Positions 35,374 to 43,273 of a DNA stretch of 64,000 nt are shown here, in pieces. The notes under the pieces were generated by a model, which saw nothing but the letters and a program-made list of their open reading frames with translations, was not told the DNA's origin and ran no database searches. The DNA is from an uncultured Litoreibacter sp. (lineage in GTDB: Bacteria; Pseudomonadota; Alphaproteobacteria; Rhodobacterales; Rhodobacteraceae). Both the position numbers and the translations under genes were made by a program. Every line of letters begins with the position of its first letter. Position 1 is the first letter of the stretch. Where the stretch lies: contig NZ_CANKWO010000001.1 of the NCBI RefSeq assembly GCF_947487515.1, positions 62,001-126,000 of the forward strand, read 5' to 3'.

Positions 35374-35387
35374 ACGGTTGGAACCGT
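35374..35387. promoter_or_regulatory. Palindrome upstream of the peptide transporter operon
   Basis: ACGGTT-GG-AACCGT lies about 150 bases upstream of the binding-protein start; a looser copy (AACGG...AACCG) occurs about 40 bases away. Both lie between the operon and the AraC-type regulator gene. It may be an operator; which protein binds is unknown. Confidence 0.35.
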
Positions 35388-35497
35388 CAAGGTGGCGCAC
35401 AAAAACGACAATCGCAACGGGGAAAACCGACATTGCCTAAAACAATGCAGAATTTTTTATAAATATTTTTGAATTAGTTAAGTTGACGTTAGGAGAA

Positions 35498-36280
35498 CTA
35501 TCGGATTTTCCGAAAAGCCGATGGGCTCTTTCCTGTATGTACTTGAAAAGCCCTCGTAAAATACGCGGGGCTGGAAAATCCCAATTTTTCAGCGATGTCC
35601 TGAACTGGGCGATCAGTATGAATCAAAGCTTCGCAAGCGGCTTGAATTACGCGTTCCTGAAGCAAGGCAGAAGCAGGTTTTCCCACTGCATTTTGTGTCA
35701 ATCGCGTCAGATGGGTTGGGGTCACCTTTAGATCAGCGGCAAACTCCCCAAGAGATTTCCCATCACGATGCCCAATGCTGACGACATGACTGAACTTTTG
35801 CAAAACGCGGTCGGATTTTCCCAGCTCGCCCTGAGGTTGATCCGTCACCGCACGATCAAGCCAAACCCCCAGCATCATCGCATAGGCCATCACCGCACGA
35901 CGTTGCCCCGTGCGCAATTCGCCCAACTCGCGTGACAAGGCGTCGATCAAGCCAGTGATTTCGGCCTGCGCCTGCACCGTGGAGACCTTCAACAATGCCG
36001 GTCGCCGCGGAAAGCCGACGGTCTCATCGCGGGGCAGGGAGACAACCATCCCCTGCGGGCTAGCAAACATTTCATAGCTGAACAAAGTATGTGGTGGGAT
36101 GAAGATCGCCGTGTTCGGGCCAATGCCACGCATCCTGCAATCGACCATCACACGCCCCTGACCACGCGTGATCCAGAACAATATCGGGTGGTCCCGCGAT
36201 TGCGCCGCATCTGCACGCCACGCTTCCGAGCGCTGGTGATTTGCCAGTGTTTCGACGTAAGGGAGCGTTGGGCGGGTCAT
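35498..36280 (-). CDS. AraC family transcriptional regulator
   Basis: Protein of 260 residues: an N-terminal cupin-like ligand domain (about 1-150, with GQGRVMVDCRMRGIGPNTAIFIPP) and a C-terminal AraC double helix-turn-helix (about 160-258; LGEFAADLKVTPTHLTRLTQ and IAEKLGFSSPAYFTRAFQ). It is encoded upstream of, and in the same direction as, the peptide transporter operon, 272 bases from the binding-protein gene, and is a candidate regulator of it. The ligand is not identifiable. No clear terminator follows. Confidence 0.92.
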   Translation of the reverse strand: MTRPTLPYVETLANHQRSEAWRADAAQSRDHPILFWITRGQGRVMVDCRMRGIGPNTAIFIPPHTLFSYEMFASPQGMVVSLPRDETVGFPRRPALLKVSTVQAQAEITGLIDALSRELGELRTGQRRAVMAYAMMLGVWLDRAVTDQPQGELGKSDRVLQKFSHVVSIGHRDGKSLGEFAADLKVTPTHLTRLTQNAVGKPASALLQERVIQAACEALIHTDRPVQDIAEKLGFSSPAYFTRAFQVHTGKSPSAFRKIR

Positions 36281-36384
36281 GAATATCCTGCATTAACAGA
36301 TGTGCTGAAGTCTTAGCTTAGACGATCAACGTAGTATGTGGGGCATACTCAAACTGTCAAAGACGCAATTTAGGTCATTCTGTG

Positions 36385-37263
36385 TCAGTTCGACAACGCG
36401 TCGGCGGATACCTGCGTCCAATCCTTCATTCGCGCCCGAAACCATGTCCTTTGGCGCTTGGCATATTGACGCGAAGCGATAATCGACCGCTCTCGGGCCT
36501 GTGCAAGCGAGAGTTCGCCGTTTAAGTGCGCCATAAGCTCAGGTCCGCCGATGGCTTTTGAGCTTGGCCGTTGAATGTCCCAATCATTCTGCAGCGCCCG
36601 CACTTCCTCCAACGCACCTTTTTCAAGCATCTGATCAAATCGGCGAATGATCCGGTCATCCAGCCAAGGTACAGGCGCGTTCATAACAATCGCCATGCAG
36701 GTGTCGCGGCGTAGGGTCGGAGGCGGTGTTTCATCCTGCCATGTGGAAATGGGGCGTCCGGTGGCCGTCATGACCTCCCATGCGCGCTGAACCCGTGCGC
36801 GGTTTAATGTGTCGATGCGGTCGGTGGTGACGGGGTCCAACGCCGCTAGCATATCGTCGCGTGAAAGTTGTTCGGCCTGCGCGCGCACCTCAGGCGGGAT
36901 GGGCGGAATGTCGGCAAGCCCCTGAGTTAATGCGGTAAAGTTCAATCCAGTGCCGCCAACAATGATCGGGCGGGCCGGCTTTTTCAGCTGGGCGCTCACG
37001 TCACGAAGCCAGTGGCCGGTGGAGTAGCCTTCGCGGTAGGGCACATGGCCATATAGGGCGTGCTCGGCTTGCGCTAATTCGTCCGCGTCGGGGCGTGCGG
37101 ATAATTGTTGCCAGCAATCGAAAACCTGAAGCGCGTCTGCATTGACGATTACACCCCCCAATTGCGTCGCGATTTTCAGGGCCAGTGACGACTTGCCCGA
37201 GGCGGTCGGGCCAGCAATGAGAACTGGTTGTTCGGACCCTATTTGTTCAAGCAATTGCTGCAT
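36385..37263 (-). CDS. miaA: tRNA dimethylallyltransferase MiaA
   Basis: Protein of 292 residues from ATG at 37263 (a TTG six codons upstream is also possible). It prenylates A37 of tRNAs that read U-starting codons. P-loop [16 protein letters not shown] near residues 17-32, the catalytic-pocket [10 protein letters not shown] near 97-106, and the C-terminal [13 protein letters not shown] near 268-280 are conserved. It is divergent from pyrH and shares that intergenic region. Confidence 0.95.
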   Translation of the reverse strand: MQQLLEQIGSEQPVLIAGPTASGKSSLALKIATQLGGVIVNADALQVFDCWQQLSARPDADELAQAEHALYGHVPYREGYSTGHWLRDVSAQLKKPARPIIVGGTGLNFTALTQGLADIPPIPPEVRAQAEQLSRDDMLAALDPVTTDRIDTLNRARVQRAWEVMTATGRPISTWQDETPPPTLRRDTCMAIVMNAPVPWLDDRIIRRFDQMLEKGALEEVRALQNDWDIQRPSSKAIGGPELMAHLNGELSLAQARERSIIASRQYAKRQRTWFRARMKDWTQVSADALSN

Positions 37264-37397
37264 CCTACGGCCCGTTTCCAATAATTATCGGTTTGTTCAC
37301 GCCGCACCCTCGCTTGGCCGTTGAAACTTGTGCGGTTTTCCGACATTTTGCCACCACTTTGCAACTGCTCAAGTAGCACCTAGAAAGGCCGCCCCTT

Positions 37398-38123
37398 ATG
37401 ACCGAAGCCTCGAAAAGCACTTACAATCGCGTAATGTTGAAAATCTCTGGTGAGGCGCTGATGGGGGATCAGGGATTCGGATTGCACCCGCCCACAGTGG
37501 AGCGGATCGCGCGTGAGGTGCAAACTGTCCATGAAATGGGCGTTGAGATCTGCATGGTGATCGGCGGAGGCAACATTTTTCGCGGACTTCAAGGATCTGC
37601 GCAGGGGATGGAGCGCACGACGGCCGACTACATGGGGATGCTGGCGACGGTGATGAACGCATTGGCCATGCAGGGGGCGTTGGAAAGCCTTGGTATCCAC
37701 ACGCGGGTCATCTCGGCGATTACGATGAATGAAGTGGCGGAACCCTATATTCGCCGCCGCGCCGTTCGCCACCTTGAGAAAAAGCGGGTCTGCATATTTG
37801 CCGCGGGCACGGGCAACCCGTATTTCACGACGGATACAGCCGCGACCCTGCGCGCCAACGAGATGTCTTGCGAGGCGATCTTCAAGGGCACCAAAGTTGA
37901 TGGCGTTTACGACAAGGACCCCGCCAAGCACGATGACGCCGTGCGCTACGACAAAGTCAGCTTTGACGATGTGTTGCAAAAGCGACTTGGCGTCATGGAT
38001 GCCTCGGCCATTGCGCTGGCGCGAGACAACAATCTGCCGATCATCGTGTTTTCCTTGGATGAACCCGGCGGCTTCAAGGGCATCCTTGCGGGGCAGGGAA
38101 CCTACACAATCGTTGAGGATTAG
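37398..38123 (+). CDS. pyrH: Uridylate kinase (UMP kinase)
   Basis: Protein of 241 residues of the amino-acid-kinase fold, making UDP from UMP. Motifs seen: [16 protein letters not shown] (about 14-29), [10 protein letters not shown] (about 54-63), [16 protein letters not shown] (about 134-149) and [10 protein letters not shown]. It heads the conserved cluster that continues with frr and uppS; rpsB and tsf, often just upstream, are not here, where miaA lies instead. Confidence 0.97.
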   Translation: MTEASKSTYNRVMLKISGEALMGDQGFGLHPPTVERIAREVQTVHEMGVEICMVIGGGNIFRGLQGSAQGMERTTADYMGMLATVMNALAMQGALESLGIHTRVISAITMNEVAEPYIRRRAVRHLEKKRVCIFAAGTGNPYFTTDTAATLRANEMSCEAIFKGTKVDGVYDKDPAKHDDAVRYDKVSFDDVLQKRLGVMDASAIALARDNNLPIIVFSLDEPGGFKGILAGQGTYTIVED

Positions 38124-38202
38124 CGCACCACTAGCCAGCGCATCGCGCTTGCTTTAGATAAATGCGTAACAGGCAATACAATAAACAAGATGGGACCCAA
38201 GC

Positions 38203-38766
38203 ATGTCCGAAGACTTCATTCTAGACACTGACGATATCCAGCGCCGCATGGACGGTGCGATGGCCTCTCTGAGAACCGAATTCGGCTCTTTGCGCACGGG
38301 CCGTGCCTCTGGTTCCATGTTGGAGCCGGTGATGGTCGATGCTTACGGCTCTATGACGCCGATCAACCAAGTTGGGACGGTCAACGTGCCGGAGCCACGA
38401 ATGGTTACCATCAATGTGTGGGATAAAGGTCTGGTTGGCAAAGTGGAAAAAGCCATTCGTGAGAGTGGCTTGGGGATCAATCCTCAACTAAATGGCACGA
38501 TCATTATGTTGCCCATTCCTGAGCTGAACGAAGAACGTCGCCGTGAATTGACCAAAGTGGCGGGCCAATATGCCGAGAATGCTCGGGTGTCGGTGCGCAA
38601 CATTCGCCGCGATGCGATGGATCAAATCAAGAAGGCTAAGGCTGACGGGCTTGGCGAAGACGATCAAAAACTTTGGGAAACCGAGGTGCAAGACATGATC
38701 AATGCGCAGATCAAATTGGTAGATCAAGCGCTGGAGAGCAAACAAGAAGAGATTATGCAGGTTTAA
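38203..38766 (+). CDS. frr: Ribosome recycling factor
   Basis: Protein of 187 residues, the usual size. Family segments are [21 protein letters not shown] (about residues 27-48, split here by reading), [24 protein letters not shown] and the C-terminal [16 protein letters not shown]. It splits post-termination ribosomes together with EF-G in the cytoplasm. It is 79 bases after pyrH; a stem-loop follows its stop. Confidence 0.96.
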   Translation: MSEDFILDTDDIQRRMDGAMASLRTEFGSLRTGRASGSMLEPVMVDAYGSMTPINQVGTVNVPEPRMVTINVWDKGLVGKVEKAIRESGLGINPQLNGTIIMLPIPELNEERRRELTKVAGQYAENARVSVRNIRRDAMDQIKKAKADGLGEDDQKLWETEVQDMINAQIKLVDQALESKQEEIMQV

Positions 38767-38782
38767 CTGCGTCTTTCCCCGC

Positions 38783-38809
38783 AAAGCCCGCCTGACTTTG
38801 GCGGGCTTT
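38783..38809 (+). terminator. Stem-loop between frr and uppS
   Basis: AAAGCCCGCC and GGCGGGCTTT make a perfect 10-pair stem with a 7-base loop. No T tract follows beyond the stem itself, so read-through is likely, but it can uncouple pyrH-frr from uppS. An AT-rich stretch (TATATAAAACAAAC) before uppS could hold a promoter. Confidence 0.65.
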
Positions 38810-38853
38810 GACGATACTACTATATAAAACAAACAATAATTTGAGGTATCGAT

Positions 38854-39579
38854 ATGAGCGCTAAGGATGTGAACCCGAACGGTCCCAAACATGTCGCTAT
38901 CATTATGGATGGCAACGGCCGCTGGGCAACACAGCGCAATCGTCCTCGTTTGTTTGGCCACCAAGCGGGGGCAAAACGCGTCCGCCAAGCTGTGGAAACC
39001 TGCCCAAGCTTGGGTGTTAAGTATCTGACAATGTTTGCCTTCTCGACCGAAAACTGGAAGCGCACTCAGTCCGAAGTCTCTGGGTTGATGGCCTTGTTTC
39101 GCCGCTATATCCAACGTGAAGCCAATTACCTTCACCGTCTTGGCACGCGCGTTCGCTTCATTGGGGATCGCGAAAAGCTGGACAAGAAGTTGCAGGCTTT
39201 GATGGATTACCTCGAAAAGCTGACCGAGAACAACGATGTGACACATCTCACGATCGCGCTGAATTACGGGGCCCGTGACGAGGTTACACGGGCGACACAG
39301 CGTTTGGCGGTGGAAATCGCGGAAAAGCGCTTGCGGCCCGAGCAGGTCAATTCGGAAGTGCTGGCCTCCTTCCTTGATACCTATGTGCTGCCCGATCCCG
39401 ATCTGGTGATCCGCACCTCCGGCGAGGCCCGCATTTCCAATTTTCTGCTTTGGCAATCCGCCTATGCCGAGTATGAGTTCATCGACACGCATTGGCCCGA
39501 TTTCACGCCAGAGGTTTTTGCCAGCGTAGTGGCCCGTTTTGGCGGCCGCGATCGTCGTTTTGGCGCAGTGAAGGCCTGA
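38854..39579 (+). CDS. uppS: Isoprenyl transferase (undecaprenyl diphosphate synthase)
   Basis: Protein of 241 residues of the cis-prenyltransferase family. HVAIIMDGNGRWA (about 11-23) holds the catalytic Asp, and FAFSTENWKR and RTSGEARISNFLLWQSAY (about 188-205) are conserved. It builds the C55 lipid carrier for peptidoglycan and O-antigen synthesis. ATG at 38854 follows TTGAGG. cdsA follows 34 bases later. Confidence 0.96.
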   Translation: MSAKDVNPNGPKHVAIIMDGNGRWATQRNRPRLFGHQAGAKRVRQAVETCPSLGVKYLTMFAFSTENWKRTQSEVSGLMALFRRYIQREANYLHRLGTRVRFIGDREKLDKKLQALMDYLEKLTENNDVTHLTIALNYGARDEVTRATQRLAVEIAEKRLRPEQVNSEVLASFLDTYVLPDPDLVIRTSGEARISNFLLWQSAYAEYEFIDTHWPDFTPEVFASVVARFGGRDRRFGAVKA

Positions 39580-39613
39580 CAGGCCCGCCCGCCTGCAACA
39601 CTATGGAGGCGAC

Positions 39614-40402
39614 ATGAGCGCATCACCCGATAAGTTTTCCGATCTGACGGCGCGCATGAGTTCTGCGGCGGTTATGGCCGTCGTCGGTATTGGCGCGATT
39701 TGGGCAGGGGGGCTGTGGTTCACGGCCCTTGTTTGTGTGATCTGCGCCGCACTGGTTTGGGAACTCGCGCGGATGCTTGGCGTGGGGCAAAATGTAGCCT
39801 TGGCGCTTGGCGGTGTTGCGGTTGCCTCCCTATTGGGGGGCTGGATGCAGCAATCGACGGCGGGGCTGTTGTTCTTGGCCATCCCCCCGATTGCCTGCAG
39901 TGTCGCCGTTTCCCAGCACCGAGCATTGCACAGCGCCTTTTCGGTGCTGATCATGGTGGCCTGTTTGGCGCTGCTGGTGTTGCGCATTGACGGCGTGGTT
40001 TGGATGCTGTGGCTGGCTTTGGTCGTGGTGGCGACAGATGTATTGGGCTACTTCGCGGGGCGCATCATCGGCGGGCCAAAATTCTGGCCGAAAGTGTCTC
40101 CAAAGAAGACATGGTCCGGCACGGCTGCGGGATGGGTGGCTGCGGCCATCGTGGGAATTTTCTTCATCGGCGTCAGTGGCGTAGGCTTTGAAGTAGTGGT
40201 GTTTTCAGTATTAATTTCAATGGCCTCACAGGCCGGAGACGTAGCGGAAAGCGCATTGAAAAGACGAATGGGTGTCAAAGACTCCTCGAACCTAATTCCG
40301 GGGCATGGCGGGTTCTTTGATCGCTTTGACGGCATGTTAGGGGCAGCCGTCATCTTGTTGCCAATCATGCTGCTGGTGGGATTTCCACCGATCCTTAACT
40401 AA
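39614..40402 (+). CDS. cdsA: Phosphatidate cytidylyltransferase
   Basis: Polytopic inner-membrane enzyme of 262 residues that makes CDP-diacylglycerol. The family signature is at the C-terminal third: DVLGYFAGRIIGG (about 143-155), SPKKTWSG, and SALKRRMGVKDSSNLIPGHGGFFDRFD (split over 214-242). Six to eight hydrophobic helices are visible. The stop overlaps the dxr start by one base (TAATG). Confidence 0.95.
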   Translation: MSASPDKFSDLTARMSSAAVMAVVGIGAIWAGGLWFTALVCVICAALVWELARMLGVGQNVALALGGVAVASLLGGWMQQSTAGLLFLAIPPIACSVAVSQHRALHSAFSVLIMVACLALLVLRIDGVVWMLWLALVVVATDVLGYFAGRIIGGPKFWPKVSPKKTWSGTAAGWVAAAIVGIFFIGVSGVGFEVVVFSVLISMASQAGDVAESALKRRMGVKDSSNLIPGHGGFFDRFDGMLGAAVILLPIMLLVGFPPILN

Positions 40403-41577
40403 TGCGGAAGGTCACGATTTTCGGATCGACTGGATCTATTGGCGAAAACACCGTCGATCTGATCGCACGCGCGCCAGCGGATTATGATGTGGTCGCCCTG
40501 ACGGGCGGGCGGAATGTCGCGCGTTTGGCGCAGCAGGCGATTTCGCTGAAGGCCGACCTTGCGGTCACCGCCTATGACGACTGCTATGAAGACCTGAAGG
40601 CCGCTCTGTCTGGCACAGGTGTCGAGGTGGCCTCTGGCACCGCTGCGATTGCCGAGGCGGCGGACCGTCGGGCCGATCTGTTTATGTCGGCGATTGTCGG
40701 GGCTGCAGGGCTGGTGCCAGGAGTGCGGGCATTGAAGCACGGCACAACGCTGGCCTTGGCCAATAAGGAATCACTGGTCACCGCGGGTCCGCATCTTATG
40801 GGGGAAGCTGCCCGCAACGGGGCGACGATCCTCCCTGTCGACAGCGAGCACTCCGCCGTTTTCCAGGCCTTGGTCGGTGAAGATATCTCTGCGGTAGAGC
40901 GCGTGATTATCACAGCCTCCGGAGGGGCCTTTCGGGATTGGCCGTTGGAAGATCTGGCGTCAGCCACGATTGAGCAGGCGTCCTCTCACCCGAATTGGGA
41001 TATGGGGCAACGGATCACAATCGACAGCGCATCCATGTTTAACAAGGCCATGGAGCTAATTGAAACAAAAGAGTTCTTCGGGTTTTCGCCATCTCAGATA
41101 GAGACCATAGTTCACCCTGAAAGTTTGATCCACGCTTTGGTGGGCTTCAATGACGGGGCGTTGATGGCCCATATCGGGCCGCATGACATGCGCCATGCCA
41201 TCGGTTACGCGTTGAATTGGCCGAACCGCAGTCATCTGCCTGTGGAACGTCTTGATCTGGCCAAAATATCCAGCCTGAACTTCATTGCCGCTGACGAGGC
41301 GCGATACCCTGCGCTGCGTATTGCAAAGGACGTAATGGATACGGGCGGCTTGTCCGGTGCGGCCTTCAACGCGGCGAAAGAGGCGGCACTTGATGCGTTT
41401 ATCGCAGGCGAGGTGGGCTTTCTTGACATGGCGTCTTTGGTTGAAGATGTATTGAGCCGACTTCACGGTGAATTTGGCCTTGGTTGCGACACAGTTACCC
41501 TTGATAAGGTGCTGGAAACGGATCATGTCGCACGTCAGTATACGCGCGAGTTGGTTCAACAGACAGCAGCGCGCTAG
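40402..41577 (+). CDS. dxr: 1-deoxy-D-xylulose 5-phosphate reductoisomerase
   Basis: Protein of 391 residues, second enzyme of the MEP isoprenoid pathway, giving precursors for the neighbouring uppS. NADPH-binding FGSTGSIGENTVDLI lies at residues 5-19; ALANKESLVTAG, LPVDSEHSAVFQAL (metal ligands) and SASMFNKAMELIET are conserved. The start overlaps cdsA by one base. Confidence 0.97.
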   Translation: MRKVTIFGSTGSIGENTVDLIARAPADYDVVALTGGRNVARLAQQAISLKADLAVTAYDDCYEDLKAALSGTGVEVASGTAAIAEAADRRADLFMSAIVGAAGLVPGVRALKHGTTLALANKESLVTAGPHLMGEAARNGATILPVDSEHSAVFQALVGEDISAVERVIITASGGAFRDWPLEDLASATIEQASSHPNWDMGQRITIDSASMFNKAMELIETKEFFGFSPSQIETIVHPESLIHALVGFNDGALMAHIGPHDMRHAIGYALNWPNRSHLPVERLDLAKISSLNFIAADEARYPALRIAKDVMDTGGLSGAAFNAAKEAALDAFIAGEVGFLDMASLVEDVLSRLHGEFGLGCDTVTLDKVLETDHVARQYTRELVQQTAAR

Positions 41578-41609
41578 ACGCCGAGACAACAGACGCGAAA
41601 GGTCGGTCT

Positions 41610-42944
41610 ATGGATATTTTGGGAATGCTCCCCATGTTTGGTGGTTTTTTTGGAGCCATCATTGCCTTTGTTGTCGCGCTCAGCGTGATCGTCGCTATCC
41701 ATGAATACGGTCACTATATCGTTGGCCGCTGGTGCGGCATCCATGCAGAGGTCTTTTCATTGGGCTTTGGGCCGGTGATCTATTCGCGGGTCGACAAACA
41801 TGGGACGCGTTGGCAGCTCGCGGCACTTCCTTTTGGTGGCTATGTCAAATTCATGGGCGATTCCGATGCGGCCTCCGGAAAGGACGGCGAAGCCATGACC
41901 GGCCTCAGCGACACAGAGCGAAAGCGCACCATGCATGGTGCGGATTTGTGGCGCAGGGCGGCGACTGTTGCGGCGGGCCCCGTATTTAATTTCATCCTGT
42001 CGATCTTTGTTTTTGCAGGAATTTTTCTGTTCTCAGGCACGACGACCGAAGATGCGGTGATTGGCAAGCTCAAGCCGCTTCCTGGATCTGTTGACATGTT
42101 CCAAGAAGGGGACCGCATCTTGCGTGTCGGGGATACCGATGTTGCGAACCTGAGCGAATTCTACACGGTGGCCCAAGCTCAGGACGCGGCATCGATTGTG
42201 TCCTATGAAGTAGAGCGCGATGGCCAAACCATAAGCTTTGACAGCGTCTACCCTTTCCCGCCGGTGATCGACCAGTTGCAGCCCAAATCGGCGGCCATGG
42301 ATGGTGGCTTAGAGGTAGGCGACGTTATTCAATCGGTCAATGGAACGGCAGTCTATGCGCTCAGCGAAGTACAGGCCGCCGCTCAGGCTGGTAAAGACAA
42401 ACCCATGGCGCTGACGGTTTGGCGCAATGGAGATACCGTCGAGAAAACCTTGATCCCGCGTCGGCGCGATCTACCGTCTGATGGCGGCTTTGAGTCCCGT
42501 TGGTTGATCGGTTTCTCCGGAGGTGCATTTTTTGAGCCACCGCGCGTCAAGCTTGGGGTAGGGGATGCATTCGTCGGCGGGGCCACTCAGACGTGGTTTA
42601 TTGCGCAATCCAGCCTGTCTGGCATGTGGCATATGATTACCGGCGCTATCAGTTCGTGCAATATCCAAGGCCCCATTGGTATCGCGCAGACGTCGGGGGA
42701 CATGGCCTCGCAAGGGGTTAAGGAATTCATTTGGTTTATCGCTGTTTTGTCGACAGCGGTCGGGTTGCTAAACTTGTTCCCTATTCCGGTATTGGACGGC
42801 GGACACCTTGTTTTCCATGCTTATGAGGCCGTCGTAGGGCGCCCTCCGTCAGATAAAGCTTTGAACATGTTTATGACGGGTGGGTTGGTTTTGCTGCTGT
42901 CCCTTATGCTGTTTGCGTTAACCAATGACTTCTTTTGTACTTAA
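41610..42944 (+). CDS. rseP: RIP metalloprotease RseP
   Basis: Site-2-type intramembrane protease of 444 residues. The zinc motif HEYGH (about residue 32-36, in AIHEYGHYIVGRWCG) sits in the first helix and the third ligand is in PIPVLDGGHLVFH near 395. Two PDZ-like domains lie between (EGDRILRVGDTDV; LEVGDVIQSVNGTAV). It cuts membrane anti-sigma factors and leftover signal peptides; the membrane anti-sigma factor encoded at 14.0-14.7 kb is a conceivable substrate, by inference only. Confidence 0.95.
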   Translation: MDILGMLPMFGGFFGAIIAFVVALSVIVAIHEYGHYIVGRWCGIHAEVFSLGFGPVIYSRVDKHGTRWQLAALPFGGYVKFMGDSDAASGKDGEAMTGLSDTERKRTMHGADLWRRAATVAAGPVFNFILSIFVFAGIFLFSGTTTEDAVIGKLKPLPGSVDMFQEGDRILRVGDTDVANLSEFYTVAQAQDAASIVSYEVERDGQTISFDSVYPFPPVIDQLQPKSAAMDGGLEVGDVIQSVNGTAVYALSEVQAAAQAGKDKPMALTVWRNGDTVEKTLIPRRRDLPSDGGFESRWLIGFSGGAFFEPPRVKLGVGDAFVGGATQTWFIAQSSLSGMWHMITGAISSCNIQGPIGIAQTSGDMASQGVKEFIWFIAVLSTAVGLLNLFPIPVLDGGHLVFHAYEAVVGRPPSDKALNMFMTGGLVLLLSLMLFALTNDFFCT

Positions 42945-43008
42945 GTCTGCCCAATTTGCGCCATATTTGAACGGCATATTGGTCCTGTCTTAACGAGGGA
43001 TTGGACCG

Positions 43009-43134
43009 ATGCAGCATATTCAAAGCAGCTACAATGGGCTTAGCCTTTTGCTTCGTCTCAATTGGGACAGGCTGATCTGGCCTGTGGCGATCGTTTGCTC
43101 CCTTTGCACTGCAGGGCTTCTTGCAGGGCTTTGA
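43009..43134 (+). CDS. 41-residue single-pass membrane peptide between rseP and bamA
   Basis: ATG at 43009 has GAGGGA 8 bases upstream and encodes 41 residues, starting MQHIQSSYNGLSLLLRLNWD and ending with one hydrophobic helix (about 22-40, IWPVAIVCSLCTAGLLAGL). A terminator follows 35 bases after the stop. The start signal, the single helix and the matching terminator argue that it is real, though it is short. I do not recognise it. Its place between the RseP protease and BamA suggests an envelope role, but this is guilt by position. Confidence 0.6.
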   Translation: MQHIQSSYNGLSLLLRLNWDRLIWPVAIVCSLCTAGLLAGL

Positions 43135-43168
43135 GCCGCTGAAATACATGTAACATTTCGCGATTTAG

Positions 43169-43195
43169 GGCCTCCGTTTTTCGGGGGTCTTTTTG
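43169..43195 (+). terminator. Terminator before bamA
   Basis: GGCCTCCG and CGGGGGTC pair (two G-U pairs) around TTTTT, followed by TTTTT. It ends the transcript carrying rseP and the small membrane peptide, so bamA needs its own promoter in 43196-43273. Confidence 0.7.
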
Positions 43196-43273
43196 GGCGT
43201 TCGTTTTGACAATAGGTGAGACTCGCGATAGACCGAGCACACAACATAGAGTGTCAGAGCGGGACCCAAACAC

